A stretch of 19,553 nucleotides of DNA from contig JBNLBT010000065.1 in assembly GCA_050303435.1 (NCBI GenBank), forward strand, positions 1 to 19,553. Direction: 5' to 3'. Position numbers and translations under genes: made by a program. Positions 5,899 to 13,560 of the stretch are shown here, piece by piece. Position 1 is the stretch's first letter. Each line of letters begins with the position of its first letter. The notes under the pieces were generated by a model, which saw only the letters and a list, made by a program, of their open reading frames with translations, ran no database searches and was not told the DNA's origin. Origin of the DNA: JBNLBT01 sp050303435 (GTDB lineage Bacteria; Pseudomonadota; Gammaproteobacteria; Xanthomonadales; Marinicellaceae).

Positions 5899-8085
5899 TC
5901 ACTCAAAACCGTTGGCATAAATGCGATCAAGAATCAGCTCAATGGCGGCAAAGTGATGCGACAGGGCGTCACCGGCCTGTTCAAAATAACCGGCCACATA
6001 CACCCGCCCGTCCAGCAGCCACAGGGCATTGCCCTGGCCCTGTGAAACGTTGCTGCCGATCAGCCCCTGACCCAGTGCGTGCCACTGCGTGCCGTCCCAG
6101 ATGGCCAGTGAATTGGCCGCCACCGCGCCGGCCTGGTCAAACCGGCCGGTGACGATCACGTGCCCGTCGCGCAGCGCGATGTCGCGCACTTCTTTGGTCA
6201 GACCGGTGTTGGTCACGCCGGTGCCCAGGGTGTCGCAACCGCTGCCGTTCCAGCGGTAAATGTTGTTGGCAGTGATGAAATCCACACCGTTGCAGGCTGA
6301 TGTGAAACTGCCGCCGACGTACAGGTTGTTGCCATCGGCCGCCAGCGCCAGCGGGGCGCCGACCATGGTGCCGCCAAAGGCCTGCCAGGTCACCCCATCG
6401 TAGCGATACAACTGGCCTGTGCCGCTGACAAAATGCGCCACCACCAGGTCGTTCTGATACACCGCCATGTCGGTGATTTGTCCGGCGCCGGGAAAGCCGC
6501 TGAGGTTGCTGATGACCGCGCCATCCCATTGCAACACCGGTCCACCCGCCGCCGCACTGCCGGTGATGATCAGGCGATCGTTCCACACCGTCATCACGCC
6601 ATTGAATGCCGACAGTCCGGGCGTCACGGGCGCCCAATTAACACCATCCCAGCGCGCCACCCCGCTGACCGTGGCGCCGTTGGCCAGATCGAACAGACCG
6701 GTGGCGTACAAATCGTTGCCCCAGGCCTGCAAATGACTGACGTGGCCCTGCCCCGCGCCTTGCCAGGCCAGTTGACTGATGCCTTTCCAGCGGTCGGAGA
6801 AATTCAGGCGGCCAATGAACGGGCTGAGCTGGTCGCCAATGACGTTGAAATCACCGCCGTGCACGATCTTGCCCTGATGCGCGTGCAGAGTTTGCACCAC
6901 ATTGGACAGCGGTGCATTGACATCACCGCGCCATTTGGAGCCGTTGTAGCAGACTTGATTGCTCCAGTGAATGGTGGCGTCCAGCGGCGCGCCCTGGGTC
7001 AACAGACAAAATTCCGCTTCGGCCTGTTGCATGTCCAGAGGCTGGGCGATGTTGAGGTTGCCCAACTGTTCAAATTGCGGCGCGGCCTGCCAGTTGACCC
7101 CGTTGAACCAGGCCAGTCCGCGCGCGTCCGGATCAATGGCGGTGAAATCGCCGGTGGCGTACAACGGCCCCAGGCCAAAGGCCAGCTGGCCAAAATGCGT
7201 GTCGATGCCTTGCGAAAGACCCACGTCGGCCCATTGATCGGTGCCGAAGGTGTATTCAGACACGCTGCCGGCGCTGTCGCCAGCGATCAGCGTGGCGTTT
7301 TTGCTGCTGCGCGTCAATGTGCTGCCGAACAGTACCGCGTCCGGCGCGCCCACGGCGTTGCCGTTGTGGCTGCCCAAATCGTTCCATTCCGGCACCGCCG
7401 GGTTCCAGGTTTGTGTGCCGGTGCCGACCAGCGCGACAATGAAACTGGCGGTCGGCAGAATGCCGGTGACGGTGCCGTTCACGCCGTTGGTCGTCTGCGA
7501 AGCGTCGCTGTACAGCGGCGTGTAGCTGATGCCGTCGCTGCGCACGATGCGGTTGGCGTTCAGTGCGCCGCCGTTGAATGCAGTGAACTGTCCGCCAATG
7601 TACAGGGTCAGTGCATCGCTGGCCAGCGCGTGCACCGGCGCGTTGGGTCCGTTGCCGTTGCCGCCCGGTTGATACCAGCCGAGTGAATCGGAGTAACAGG
7701 CGAAAAAGTCCAGCCCGGGATCGCCGGCCAGGTCGGTGAAATCGCCGCCGATGCACACGTCGCTGCCAAAGGCGGTGATTGCGCGAATCGGCGTGGCGCC
7801 ATTCAGCAAGGGACAACTGTTCGGCCCCAGGGCACCGAGGTCACCGAAGGAATGCCATTGGCCGCCCTGAATGCGCCACAGCACATGACATTCCAGATCG
7901 CCGCTGGCGTTGATGTATTTGATTGGCGTGGTGTTGATCGCCGCCACGCGGTCCTCAAGGCGGCCGCTGAATTGCACCACATTGAGTGAACTGCCGCCAA
8001 TGAAAGACGTGTTGTATTGAAAAACCGGCTGGGCCGTTGCCGCCCACAGCCAGACCCAAAGCGCCGCTGCACTGAAAATTCGCAT
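5899..8085 (-). CDS. large secreted repeat protein (beta-propeller-like) with C-terminal IYANGFE tail
   Basis: The protein has 728 residues with a signal peptide at about 1-19 (MRIFSAAALWVWLWAATAQP). The start at 8085 is preferred because GGACGGGG lies 9 bases upstream; an in-frame ATG at 8094 sits directly on that sequence. The body contains about nine repeats built on a 'YIGGxFT' strand followed by a 'RxDGxxW' strand, for example YIGGQFTAFNGG, YATGDFTAID, YATGLFDLANG then VARWDGVNWAPV, YVGGSFTSACNG, VTGRFDQAGA then AIWDGTQWHALG, and VAGYFEQAGD. This periodicity is typical of beta-propellers of the delta-60/Kelch-like sort. No catalytic motif is visible. The C-terminus ends DRIYANGFE, a short aromatic/Gly-Phe-Glu tail that I associate, unverified, with secreted proteins of Lysobacterales. 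It is 106 bp downstream of the S8 peptidase gene on the same strand. Function unknown; adhesion or binding is possible. Confidence 0.8.
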   Translation of the reverse strand: MRIFSAAALWVWLWAATAQPVFQYNTSFIGGSSLNVVQFSGRLEDRVAAINTTPIKYINASGDLECHVLWRIQGGQWHSFGDLGALGPNSCPLLNGATPIRAITAFGSDVCIGGDFTDLAGDPGLDFFACYSDSLGWYQPGGNGNGPNAPVHALASDALTLYIGGQFTAFNGGALNANRIVRSDGISYTPLYSDASQTTNGVNGTVTGILPTASFIVALVGTGTQTWNPAVPEWNDLGSHNGNAVGAPDAVLFGSTLTRSSKNATLIAGDSAGSVSEYTFGTDQWADVGLSQGIDTHFGQLAFGLGPLYATGDFTAIDPDARGLAWFNGVNWQAAPQFEQLGNLNIAQPLDMQQAEAEFCLLTQGAPLDATIHWSNQVCYNGSKWRGDVNAPLSNVVQTLHAHQGKIVHGGDFNVIGDQLSPFIGRLNFSDRWKGISQLAWQGAGQGHVSHLQAWGNDLYATGLFDLANGATVSGVARWDGVNWAPVTPGLSAFNGVMTVWNDRLIITGSAAAGGPVLQWDGAVISNLSGFPGAGQITDMAVYQNDLVVAHFVSGTGQLYRYDGVTWQAFGGTMVGAPLALAADGNNLYVGGSFTSACNGVDFITANNIYRWNGSGCDTLGTGVTNTGLTKEVRDIALRDGHVIVTGRFDQAGAVAANSLAIWDGTQWHALGQGLIGSNVSQGQGNALWLLDGRVYVAGYFEQAGDALSHHFAAIELILDRIYANGFE

Positions 8086-8118
8086 GATGAACATCCCCGT
8101 CCATTGATCTTGTCGTTG

Positions 8119-8129
8119 CATGCGCAATT
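8119..8129 (-). promoter_or_regulatory. leader word AATTGCGCATG, copy 1
   Basis: On the minus strand AATTGCGCATG lies 34-44 bases before the start codon at 8085. The same 11 bases recur at 18490-18500, 29-39 bases before the start at 18461, and both copies are followed by a similar AA-G-CAAG pattern. It may be a shared promoter element or mRNA leader motif, or coincidence. Confidence 0.25.
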
Positions 8130-8191
8130 GAACAGAAAATCATGCCACCCATGGATGGAAATTCTGAATGGGGTGTGTGGGGATGCACGCC

Positions 8192-10867
8192 TCAGTCCAG
8201 CGATTGGCAGTACACATTGGGGCCAATGCGCTGCAATGGATGCTCGCCACTCAAGCCCAAAAACGGGAAGGCGTATTCCAGGGTGGCGTGGGTGCAGTCG
8301 TGCAGACGCAAGCGCAACTCGCCGACGGCCTGAATGGTCTCCGACGGACTGAGATCAAACACCCCACCGGTGCTGCGCCAAACCGTCAAATCCGGTTCGT
8401 CATTGGCGTACCAGCCTCCCTGTGCCGTGAACCAGCGGTGATTGACCGAGCCAAATGACGCGGTGTTTTCCTCGGGCTGCAATGCGTAGGTGAACCAGGC
8501 CACGAAAGCCTGCCGCTGCTGGCCCATGATGTCCAGCAACAGGCCCTGGCCCGGCGTGTCCGGGTTGTACCAGGCGCCGGACAGACCGGCCAGATTGCGC
8601 GCCGGTGCCTCAAGCGATGCGCCGCCGTCGACGCACAATTGATCCGGGGTGGCGCGCTGGATGGGCAGCACACCGGCCACCGTGCTGCCATCGAAGCGGT
8701 AGCGCAACTGGCCGTGCGTGCAGTCGTCGAACTGCAGGTGCATTTCGCCCACCGCCTGCAATTCGGTGGCCTGCGCGTTGTCAAATTGACCGCCGCGACT
8801 GACATACAAAGTCAGCTGCGCCTGATCGTCGGCATACGCGCCCTGCGCGGTGAACCAGCGGTGCTGTTGACTGGCAAACAATTCACCGGCGTCGCCTGGC
8901 TGCAAATCAAAAGTGAACCACGCGGCAAACATCTGTTGTCCATCCGGCATGACGTCCAGCATCAGCCCCTGTCCATTGGTGTCCGGATTGAACCACGCCC
9001 CGGTGAGTCCTGCATTGATCTGAAAGCGCGTCTGAGAATCCAGCGGATCAGAAAAAAACCCGTCCACCGATTGCAACAGTTCCTCACCGTCGCTGCGCCC
9101 ATCGCCGTCGCTGTCGGGATCTTCAGAATCGCTGCCGATGAACGATTCGTGCCCGTCCACCAGACCATCGCCGTCGCTGTCCACCGGCTGCAGCGCGTAG
9201 CCCAGACAGTGATTGCCCGGCAGCGCCTCGCTGTAACCAGAATACGCCTCGGCGGTCAACTGAGCGTCCAGCGCAACGGCCCAGTCAACGTCGTTTCGCA
9301 GCACGTGCAGGCATTCGCTGTGCGCGGGCTGAACACAGGACGCGTCGCCCGCCGCGCACGGCGGATGAATGTACCCGGCCACGCCATCGACTCGAAACCC
9401 GGCGTCCTGCAAGTCCGGCAGCACGTCATCGGTGGCCAGCAAGGCGTCGTCGCGCTGCGCGTGACTCAAACGCAACAACCGGGTCAGACTCTTGCCAGGG
9501 GCCTGCGGATCGTTGTGGGTTGAGTAAATGTAAAACGCCGCGTGCGGATGCACGGCGCTGTCGGGCACGGTGTAGTCGGGCAACAGCAAGCCCAGATCCA
9601 AGGTTGAATATACATCATTGGCACCACCCGAATCGCCGTTCAGACGCGCTGAAATCAATTGCGGAATCGCGCTGTGCAGGGTGTCGCCGCTGCTCTCATT
9701 GCGCAGCACAAACACCGGAACCGCGCGGTTGTTCAACTGCCGGCCTGCGGCCTGTCCGAGCACCGCCTGCACCGCGGCCAGGGGATTGATCAAACCGTAC
9801 CCCCATTCCATGCTGTGCTGCGCGTGCGGCGACTGCGCGGTGTGACGCAACAGCAGGCGCACCTGTTCAGCGGGCATTTGCGGATAAATTGAACGCAGCA
9901 TGCCGATCAGCCCGCTGACCTGTGGCGCCGCAAAGGAATTGCCGGAACAGCGGTCGTAATGTTGGTTTTGACCGGTGGGCATACCACAGGAACCCAGTAT
10001 GTCCACGGTGTGGGTCACCGCGGTGAGCAGATTCTGCGCCGGTGCCACCAGTTCCTGATGCGCCGAGGCGCGCGATCCGCACACATTTTGTGTGGGGTCG
10101 GGCGCATCGCATTCATTCCAGAAATTCAAATTGCGGTCCACACCGCCGACCTGTATGACGCGCGGGTGACTGCCGGGAAAGGTGTCATGCACCAGCGGCC
10201 AGTCGGGGAAACGGTTCTGCGACACCGACACCAGCGCAATGTCCCGCGCAGCCATCAGACCATCAAATGTCTCACACATCTCTGGCCGTGTGGCGCAACT
10301 GATGTCGGTGCCACTGACCGAACCGTAACTCATGTTGATGACTTGCGCGCCGTTGGCCACCACGTGGGCAAATTCAGATTCTGAAAAGGCAATGCGATCG
10401 AGCAGCACTGCGCAATCGGGACACACGCCCGTCAAGCCTTCGGTGTTGTTGGGGCGCGCGCTGAGCACGCCCAACACCCAGCTGGCGTGATCGTAGTACA
10501 AGCCATTCGGTGCCGGCGCGGCGGGAAGAATGTTGGACAAATGCGGCACAAACGCGCCGTCCAAGTCCGGGTGCTGCAGATTGATCGCATCGTCCATCAC
10601 GCCGATGATTCCATGTCCCCGCGCCCACTGCCAGGCCGCCGGGAAATCCACCGACAGGTCGTTGCCGCGCACCTGCAGATGGTATTGGTGCTGCGGCATG
10701 ACGTCGTTGGCAAAAATCAGCGGATCGTTGGGCACCGCAGAGGAGCGGATCGCGGCGGGCAACACCGGTTGCCACACCGCCTGCAACTGTTCAGCCGTTG
10801 CCCGGGCAAACGGCACGCCGACCAACAGTAAACTCCACACCACACATCGCAGCAGCACAAATCTCAT
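8192..10867 (-). CDS. secreted subtilisin-family (S8) serine peptidase with Ca-binding repeats and two C-terminal repeat domains
   Basis: The protein has 891 residues with a signal peptide at about 1-23 (MRFVLLRCVVWSLLLVGVPF, then ARA). The start at 10867 was chosen over an in-frame ATG five codons upstream because it begins the signal sequence directly. The S8 domain spans about 65-372. The catalytic triad is Asp92 (GVMDDAI, then HPDL), His127 (YYDHASWVLG) and Ser311 (SGNSFAAPQVSG), with oxyanion Asn218. The motifs around Asp and His are divergent (DDA rather than DTG, HASW rather than HGTH), but the residues needed are present. A middle region (about 380-560) is Cys-containing and unassigned. 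Residues about 563-597 form acidic Ca-binding repeats of thrombospondin type 3 (DSDGDGLVDG, DSDGDGRSDG). Two homologous domains follow at 621-745 and 762-887. It is probably an extracellular or surface protease, possibly autoprocessed. Confidence 0.92.
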   Translation of the reverse strand: MRFVLLRCVVWSLLLVGVPFARATAEQLQAVWQPVLPAAIRSSAVPNDPLIFANDVMPQHQYHLQVRGNDLSVDFPAAWQWARGHGIIGVMDDAINLQHPDLDGAFVPHLSNILPAAPAPNGLYYDHASWVLGVLSARPNNTEGLTGVCPDCAVLLDRIAFSESEFAHVVANGAQVINMSYGSVSGTDISCATRPEMCETFDGLMAARDIALVSVSQNRFPDWPLVHDTFPGSHPRVIQVGGVDRNLNFWNECDAPDPTQNVCGSRASAHQELVAPAQNLLTAVTHTVDILGSCGMPTGQNQHYDRCSGNSFAAPQVSGLIGMLRSIYPQMPAEQVRLLLRHTAQSPHAQHSMEWGYGLINPLAAVQAVLGQAAGRQLNNRAVPVFVLRNESSGDTLHSAIPQLISARLNGDSGGANDVYSTLDLGLLLPDYTVPDSAVHPHAAFYIYSTHNDPQAPGKSLTRLLRLSHAQRDDALLATDDVLPDLQDAGFRVDGVAGYIHPPCAAGDASCVQPAHSECLHVLRNDVDWAVALDAQLTAEAYSGYSEALPGNHCLGYALQPVDSDGDGLVDGHESFIGSDSEDPDSDGDGRSDGEELLQSVDGFFSDPLDSQTRFQINAGLTGAWFNPDTNGQGLMLDVMPDGQQMFAAWFTFDLQPGDAGELFASQQHRWFTAQGAYADDQAQLTLYVSRGGQFDNAQATELQAVGEMHLQFDDCTHGQLRYRFDGSTVAGVLPIQRATPDQLCVDGGASLEAPARNLAGLSGAWYNPDTPGQGLLLDIMGQQRQAFVAWFTYALQPEENTASFGSVNHRWFTAQGGWYANDEPDLTVWRSTGGVFDLSPSETIQAVGELRLRLHDCTHATLEYAFPFLGLSGEHPLQRIGPNVYCQSLD
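8207..9007 (-). repeat. two tandem copies of a shared C-terminal domain in the S8 peptidase
   Basis: Copy 1 is residues 621-745 (DNA 9007-8633) and copy 2 is residues 762-887 (8584-8207). Both begin L(T/S)GAW(F/Y)NPDT-x-GQGL and share HRWFTAQG, a GG-x-FD turn, a QAVGE strand, DCTH, and an IQR/LQR-to-Cys ending. The same plan is found in pairs at the C-termini of both beta-helix proteins further along. I know no named family for it. Confidence 0.75.
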
Positions 10868-11035
10868 GTCGCATTCACCCATTCAAATCAAAAGGCACAT
10901 TCTACAGGACGACCTTGCAAGCGCGCGAACACGATAACGCCAAAATTTTGCACGAATACGACCACAGCCGCAGCGCTCGGCCGCATGGACGCTTGAAGAT
11001 TCTCAGCGATTCGGGTGTATCAATGCCCGCGGTGT

Positions 11036-11050
11036 TGGCATGCGATGCCA
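11036..11050. other. short perfect inverted repeat downstream of the TonB-C-like gene
   Basis: TGGCAT and ATGCCA flank GCG, giving a 6-bp perfect stem with a 3-base loop, 25 bases beyond the stop at 11075 on the minus strand. There is no T tract. It could be a weak terminator or an operator within the 207-bp gap before the peptidase gene. Nothing else could be recognised with confidence in that gap, including a convincing promoter. Confidence 0.25.
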
Positions 11051-11074
11051 CAGTTCATGGTGCGCTCACAAGGT

Positions 11075-12274
11075 TCATTCCTGGGCCGGCGGATTGACAG
11101 GAAAAAACTCAATGTCAATGCGCGGTCGCGGTTTGTCCAAGACTATTTTACTTGCCATGAAGTGCTGCAACCCGCCGCTTGATTGCAGAAATTCTGCCAC
11201 TTCAGGACTTGAATATTCCAGTGCCTGATGCTTTTCAATCAACCCTGCCTCATCCACCAGATACACCACTTTCACCCAATGCTGCAAATCCCACCGGGGT
11301 CGATATTTATTCACCAATGCATCAATGTAGTCTGTGGCTTCCAAAGGCAACACATCAAAACGAATGACCACCTGCTCAGTCACGGCCTGGCCCTTTTTAC
11401 GCGCCGGCAAAAAACGCAATTGATCAACAATTTGTGCCCAGGCTTCAGGAAAGCGGATGCGCATGTCTTTGGCCATGGGATTGTCCGCTTGTAAATTGAG
11501 GATTTCGCCCGATTCACTGACCCGGATGCGCAATCTCAAAGAACGCACTTTTTTGGAAAATTCTGCATTCAATGCCAATGAATTCACCCCGCCGTAAAAC
11601 ACCGGCCCGTGATTGGCACCGGTGGGCAGAGTCAAAAATTGCCGAAACAAGCCCGGTGTGCCTGCGTATTGATGCCTGGCCCAATCGATGATGCGAAATT
11701 CATTCTCACGCTGCAACGGACCGGATTCTGGATCGTGCCAACTGAAACTTTCACGCTGCAACTCAAAGGGCTTTTCCGGCAAGGCCAGAAATTTCTCTCC
11801 GTCATTTTTCTTTTGCAAACGCGATTTGATTCGCATGGTATCGGCCAGAACAACCGTGTAATGCGCGTCGTAGTCCGGCAACCTGTCGATGATCAAATCG
11901 GCCAAAGGCTTGGGCGGAGGCCGTGTGGCGCGTCGCTTGTTCAATTTGAATTCAATGGTTTGCGTGGCCAGCATGGCAACCGGTTTGCCATCCACTTCGC
12001 GGGGCTTGAATTTGAATTTTTTAATGGCCTTGAGGGCGGCTTTCTGAAATCCCGCATATCCGGCCCAGTCTTTGACCCTGGGGTTCTCCACTTCGCCTTC
12101 GGCGTTGATGATGAACACAATTCTCACCCAGCCTTCAAGTCTTTTCCACACGGCGTGATAGGGATAGACCGGCATCTCTCGATGCAATAATTGTAATTCG
12201 AATGTGATGTTGAGCGGTTCTTCTGCAAGCGCTGTCATAGACAATGACAGCACAATGAACAGTAAAAATTTCAT
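11075..12274 (-). CDS. periplasmic protein with tandem TonB C-terminal-like domains
   Basis: The protein has 399 residues with a signal peptide at 1-17 (MKFLLFIVLSLSMTALA). Residues about 33-111 fit a TonB C-terminal domain: PVYPYHAVWKRLEGWVRIVF, then INAEGEVENPRV, AALKAIKKFKFKPREVDGKP and a closing TIEFKL strand. A second module at about 245-308 repeats the plan (LRLRIRVSESGEILNLQA, WAQIVDQLRFLPARKKGQAV, VIRFDV), and a weaker third at about 331-392 (WVKVVYLVDEAGLIE to IDIEF). True TonB has an N-terminal membrane anchor and a Pro-rich spacer; both are missing, so it is unlikely to transduce energy itself. It lies 126 bp downstream of the phytase on the same strand. The ribosome-binding site is weak (AGGA about 20 bases upstream). 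The base composition is visibly more AT- and Lys-rich than its neighbours, suggesting different history. The domain call for module 1 is good; the role is unknown. Confidence 0.78.
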   Translation of the reverse strand: MKFLLFIVLSLSMTALAEEPLNITFELQLLHREMPVYPYHAVWKRLEGWVRIVFIINAEGEVENPRVKDWAGYAGFQKAALKAIKKFKFKPREVDGKPVAMLATQTIEFKLNKRRATRPPPKPLADLIIDRLPDYDAHYTVVLADTMRIKSRLQKKNDGEKFLALPEKPFELQRESFSWHDPESGPLQRENEFRIIDWARHQYAGTPGLFRQFLTLPTGANHGPVFYGGVNSLALNAEFSKKVRSLRLRIRVSESGEILNLQADNPMAKDMRIRFPEAWAQIVDQLRFLPARKKGQAVTEQVVIRFDVLPLEATDYIDALVNKYRPRWDLQHWVKVVYLVDEAGLIEKHQALEYSSPEVAEFLQSSGGLQHFMASKIVLDKPRPRIDIEFFPVNPPAQE

Positions 12275-12400
12275 GTCAATGGTGTGATGTGGTTCCTCAT
12301 GGCTTCATTGTAATCAACCCAGAACAACCATTCAACACAGACGCGCTGTAGCCACGGTGTCTCAGCCAATCTGCCACCCTGGCCGCCAGACTGATTGAAC

Positions 12401-13435
12401 TCAATATAACCTGCGCGGCAAGTGGCGCAACAGCGCGCTCAGCGAAACCAGTTTGAAATTCTGATGTTCGGCCGGGTGGCTGTTGACGTCGTCCTGCACC
12501 ACCAGCACACCGTCTGGAAATTGCGCGCTGGACAGTCGCTGGCTGATTTCGATGCCGTCGGTGCCGCTGACCGCGTCGATGCCATCGGTCGCGGCCACTT
12601 CGATCACCGCGGCGATGGCGCCGCTGGTGGTGTTGACCAGGGTGAACCGGTCGTTGCCCTGTGAGGACAGCATCAGGTAACGCGCGCCGCCGTGGTGCAA
12701 CAGCGCCAGCCCTTCAATGTCGGCCACCACGGCCCCGGAATGCAAGCCGATCAAGCGTTTCTTCAGGTGCGGCTGAAAATAGTTGAATTGCCACACCGCG
12801 TGTTCTTCCTCACCGATGAACACATCGCCGTTGGTGTCATCGATGACACAGCCCTCGGCCTGGGTGTCAATCGGCAACACGCGCTCAGAGACCACGCGGT
12901 TGGAGGCGGCGTCGTAGCGAAACAGCTCGGCGTTGCCGCCCTTGCCGGTGGCGAGGAACAACAGGAGTTCACCGCGCACGTGCCCCATGCAGAAACCGTA
13001 CACCTCACTCAACGATGTTGCGGCGATTGGCAGCGACTTCAATTCACTGACCTGCCCGCTTTCAGATTCAATGATGAACAGGTCGATGCCGTTGTGGCTG
13101 CGGTTACTGGCGGCAGCCAGATCCACGCGGCGCCCAGCCAGTTGCACGCCCTGGCGCAAGTCCACGTTGTTGACCCGGCCGACCGGCAGAAATTGACGCA
13201 CGCGCCCGTCCAGAGCGTACACATACAGGCCGCTTTGTTTTTGCGTGCCAAGAATCACACTGTCCTCGCCGCGCGTCGGGTGCACCCACACGGCCGCGTC
13301 ATCGGCGGCGTCGCCGTCGCCTTCAACCGCCTCGGTTTCCACGCTCGGGTGCAAGGTCAGGCGCTGAAAATCGGTTTTCTGACACCCGGCCACAAGGCCC
13401 AACAAAATCACAACCATCACGGCTCTAAGATGCAT
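12401..13435 (-). CDS. beta-propeller phytase, predicted outer-membrane or periplasmic lipoprotein
   Basis: The protein has 344 residues, the usual size for a Ca-dependent beta-propeller phytase, which releases phosphate from myo-inositol hexakisphosphate. A lipobox LVAGC puts the lipidated Cys at residue 18. Family motifs appear in order: GDAADDAAVWVHP (41-53), ILGTQKQSGLYVYALDG (61-77), VGRVNNVDLR (85-94), LAAASNRSHNGID (106-118), YGFCMG (146-151), EGCVIDDTNGDVFIGEEE (194-211), ADIEGLALL (238-246), LSSQGNDRF (256-264), TDGIEIS (292-298) and FPDGVLVVQDD (306-316). These supply the acidic Ca-binding and phosphate-binding residues of the six-bladed fold. The start at 13435 has GGAG about 9 bases upstream. 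It is transcribed divergently from a TonB-dependent receptor with 125 bp between, an arrangement I recall for phytases in Xanthomonas and Caulobacter relatives. Regulation by phosphate is likely but not demonstrated by sequence. Confidence 0.93.
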   Translation of the reverse strand: MHLRAVMVVILLGLVAGCQKTDFQRLTLHPSVETEAVEGDGDAADDAAVWVHPTRGEDSVILGTQKQSGLYVYALDGRVRQFLPVGRVNNVDLRQGVQLAGRRVDLAAASNRSHNGIDLFIIESESGQVSELKSLPIAATSLSEVYGFCMGHVRGELLLFLATGKGGNAELFRYDAASNRVVSERVLPIDTQAEGCVIDDTNGDVFIGEEEHAVWQFNYFQPHLKKRLIGLHSGAVVADIEGLALLHHGGARYLMLSSQGNDRFTLVNTTSGAIAAVIEVAATDGIDAVSGTDGIEISQRLSSAQFPDGVLVVQDDVNSHPAEHQNFKLVSLSALLRHLPRRLY

Positions 13436-13479
13436 GTTTTGCTCCGCTGATCAAATGACAACACAGGCTAATTCATCCC

Positions 13480-13519
13480 TGTGACAAACGCGTGAAGTGA
13501 TCACGGCATTGTCACAATG
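13480..13519. promoter_or_regulatory. cluster of GTGA/TCAC half-sites between phytase and receptor genes
   Basis: Within 40 bp of the divergent intergenic region are TGTGA (13480), CGTGA (13491, exactly 11 bp later), the perfect palindrome GTGATCAC (13497-13504) and the odd palindrome CATTGTCACAATG (13507-13519). The spacing fits neither a clean CRP site (N6) nor a convincing Pho box. A shared operator for the two divergent genes is plausible. The -10 and -35 elements could not be assigned confidently. Confidence 0.3.
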
Positions 13520-13560
13520 ATTGTATAGGATGGGCGCTTTCAAACACAGCCAAGCGATCC

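Noticed and set aside
6433..7686. A 417-codon open frame on the plus strand opposite the propeller-like gene
   Set aside because: It is fully antisense to a gene with a signal peptide and clear internal repeats; its own translation is Arg/Gln/His-rich with no motif or signal. Long antisense frames are common in GC-rich DNA.
8962..9168. Possible separate small gene opposite to or within the Ca-binding repeat region of the peptidase
   Set aside because: The frame is a shifted reading of the Asp/Gly-rich repeats and has no independent ribosome-binding site or domain.
13509..13529. Promoter for the TonB-dependent receptor using TTGTCA and TATAGG
   Set aside because: The spacing is only 9 bp, far from the needed 16-18, and no alternative -35 fits.
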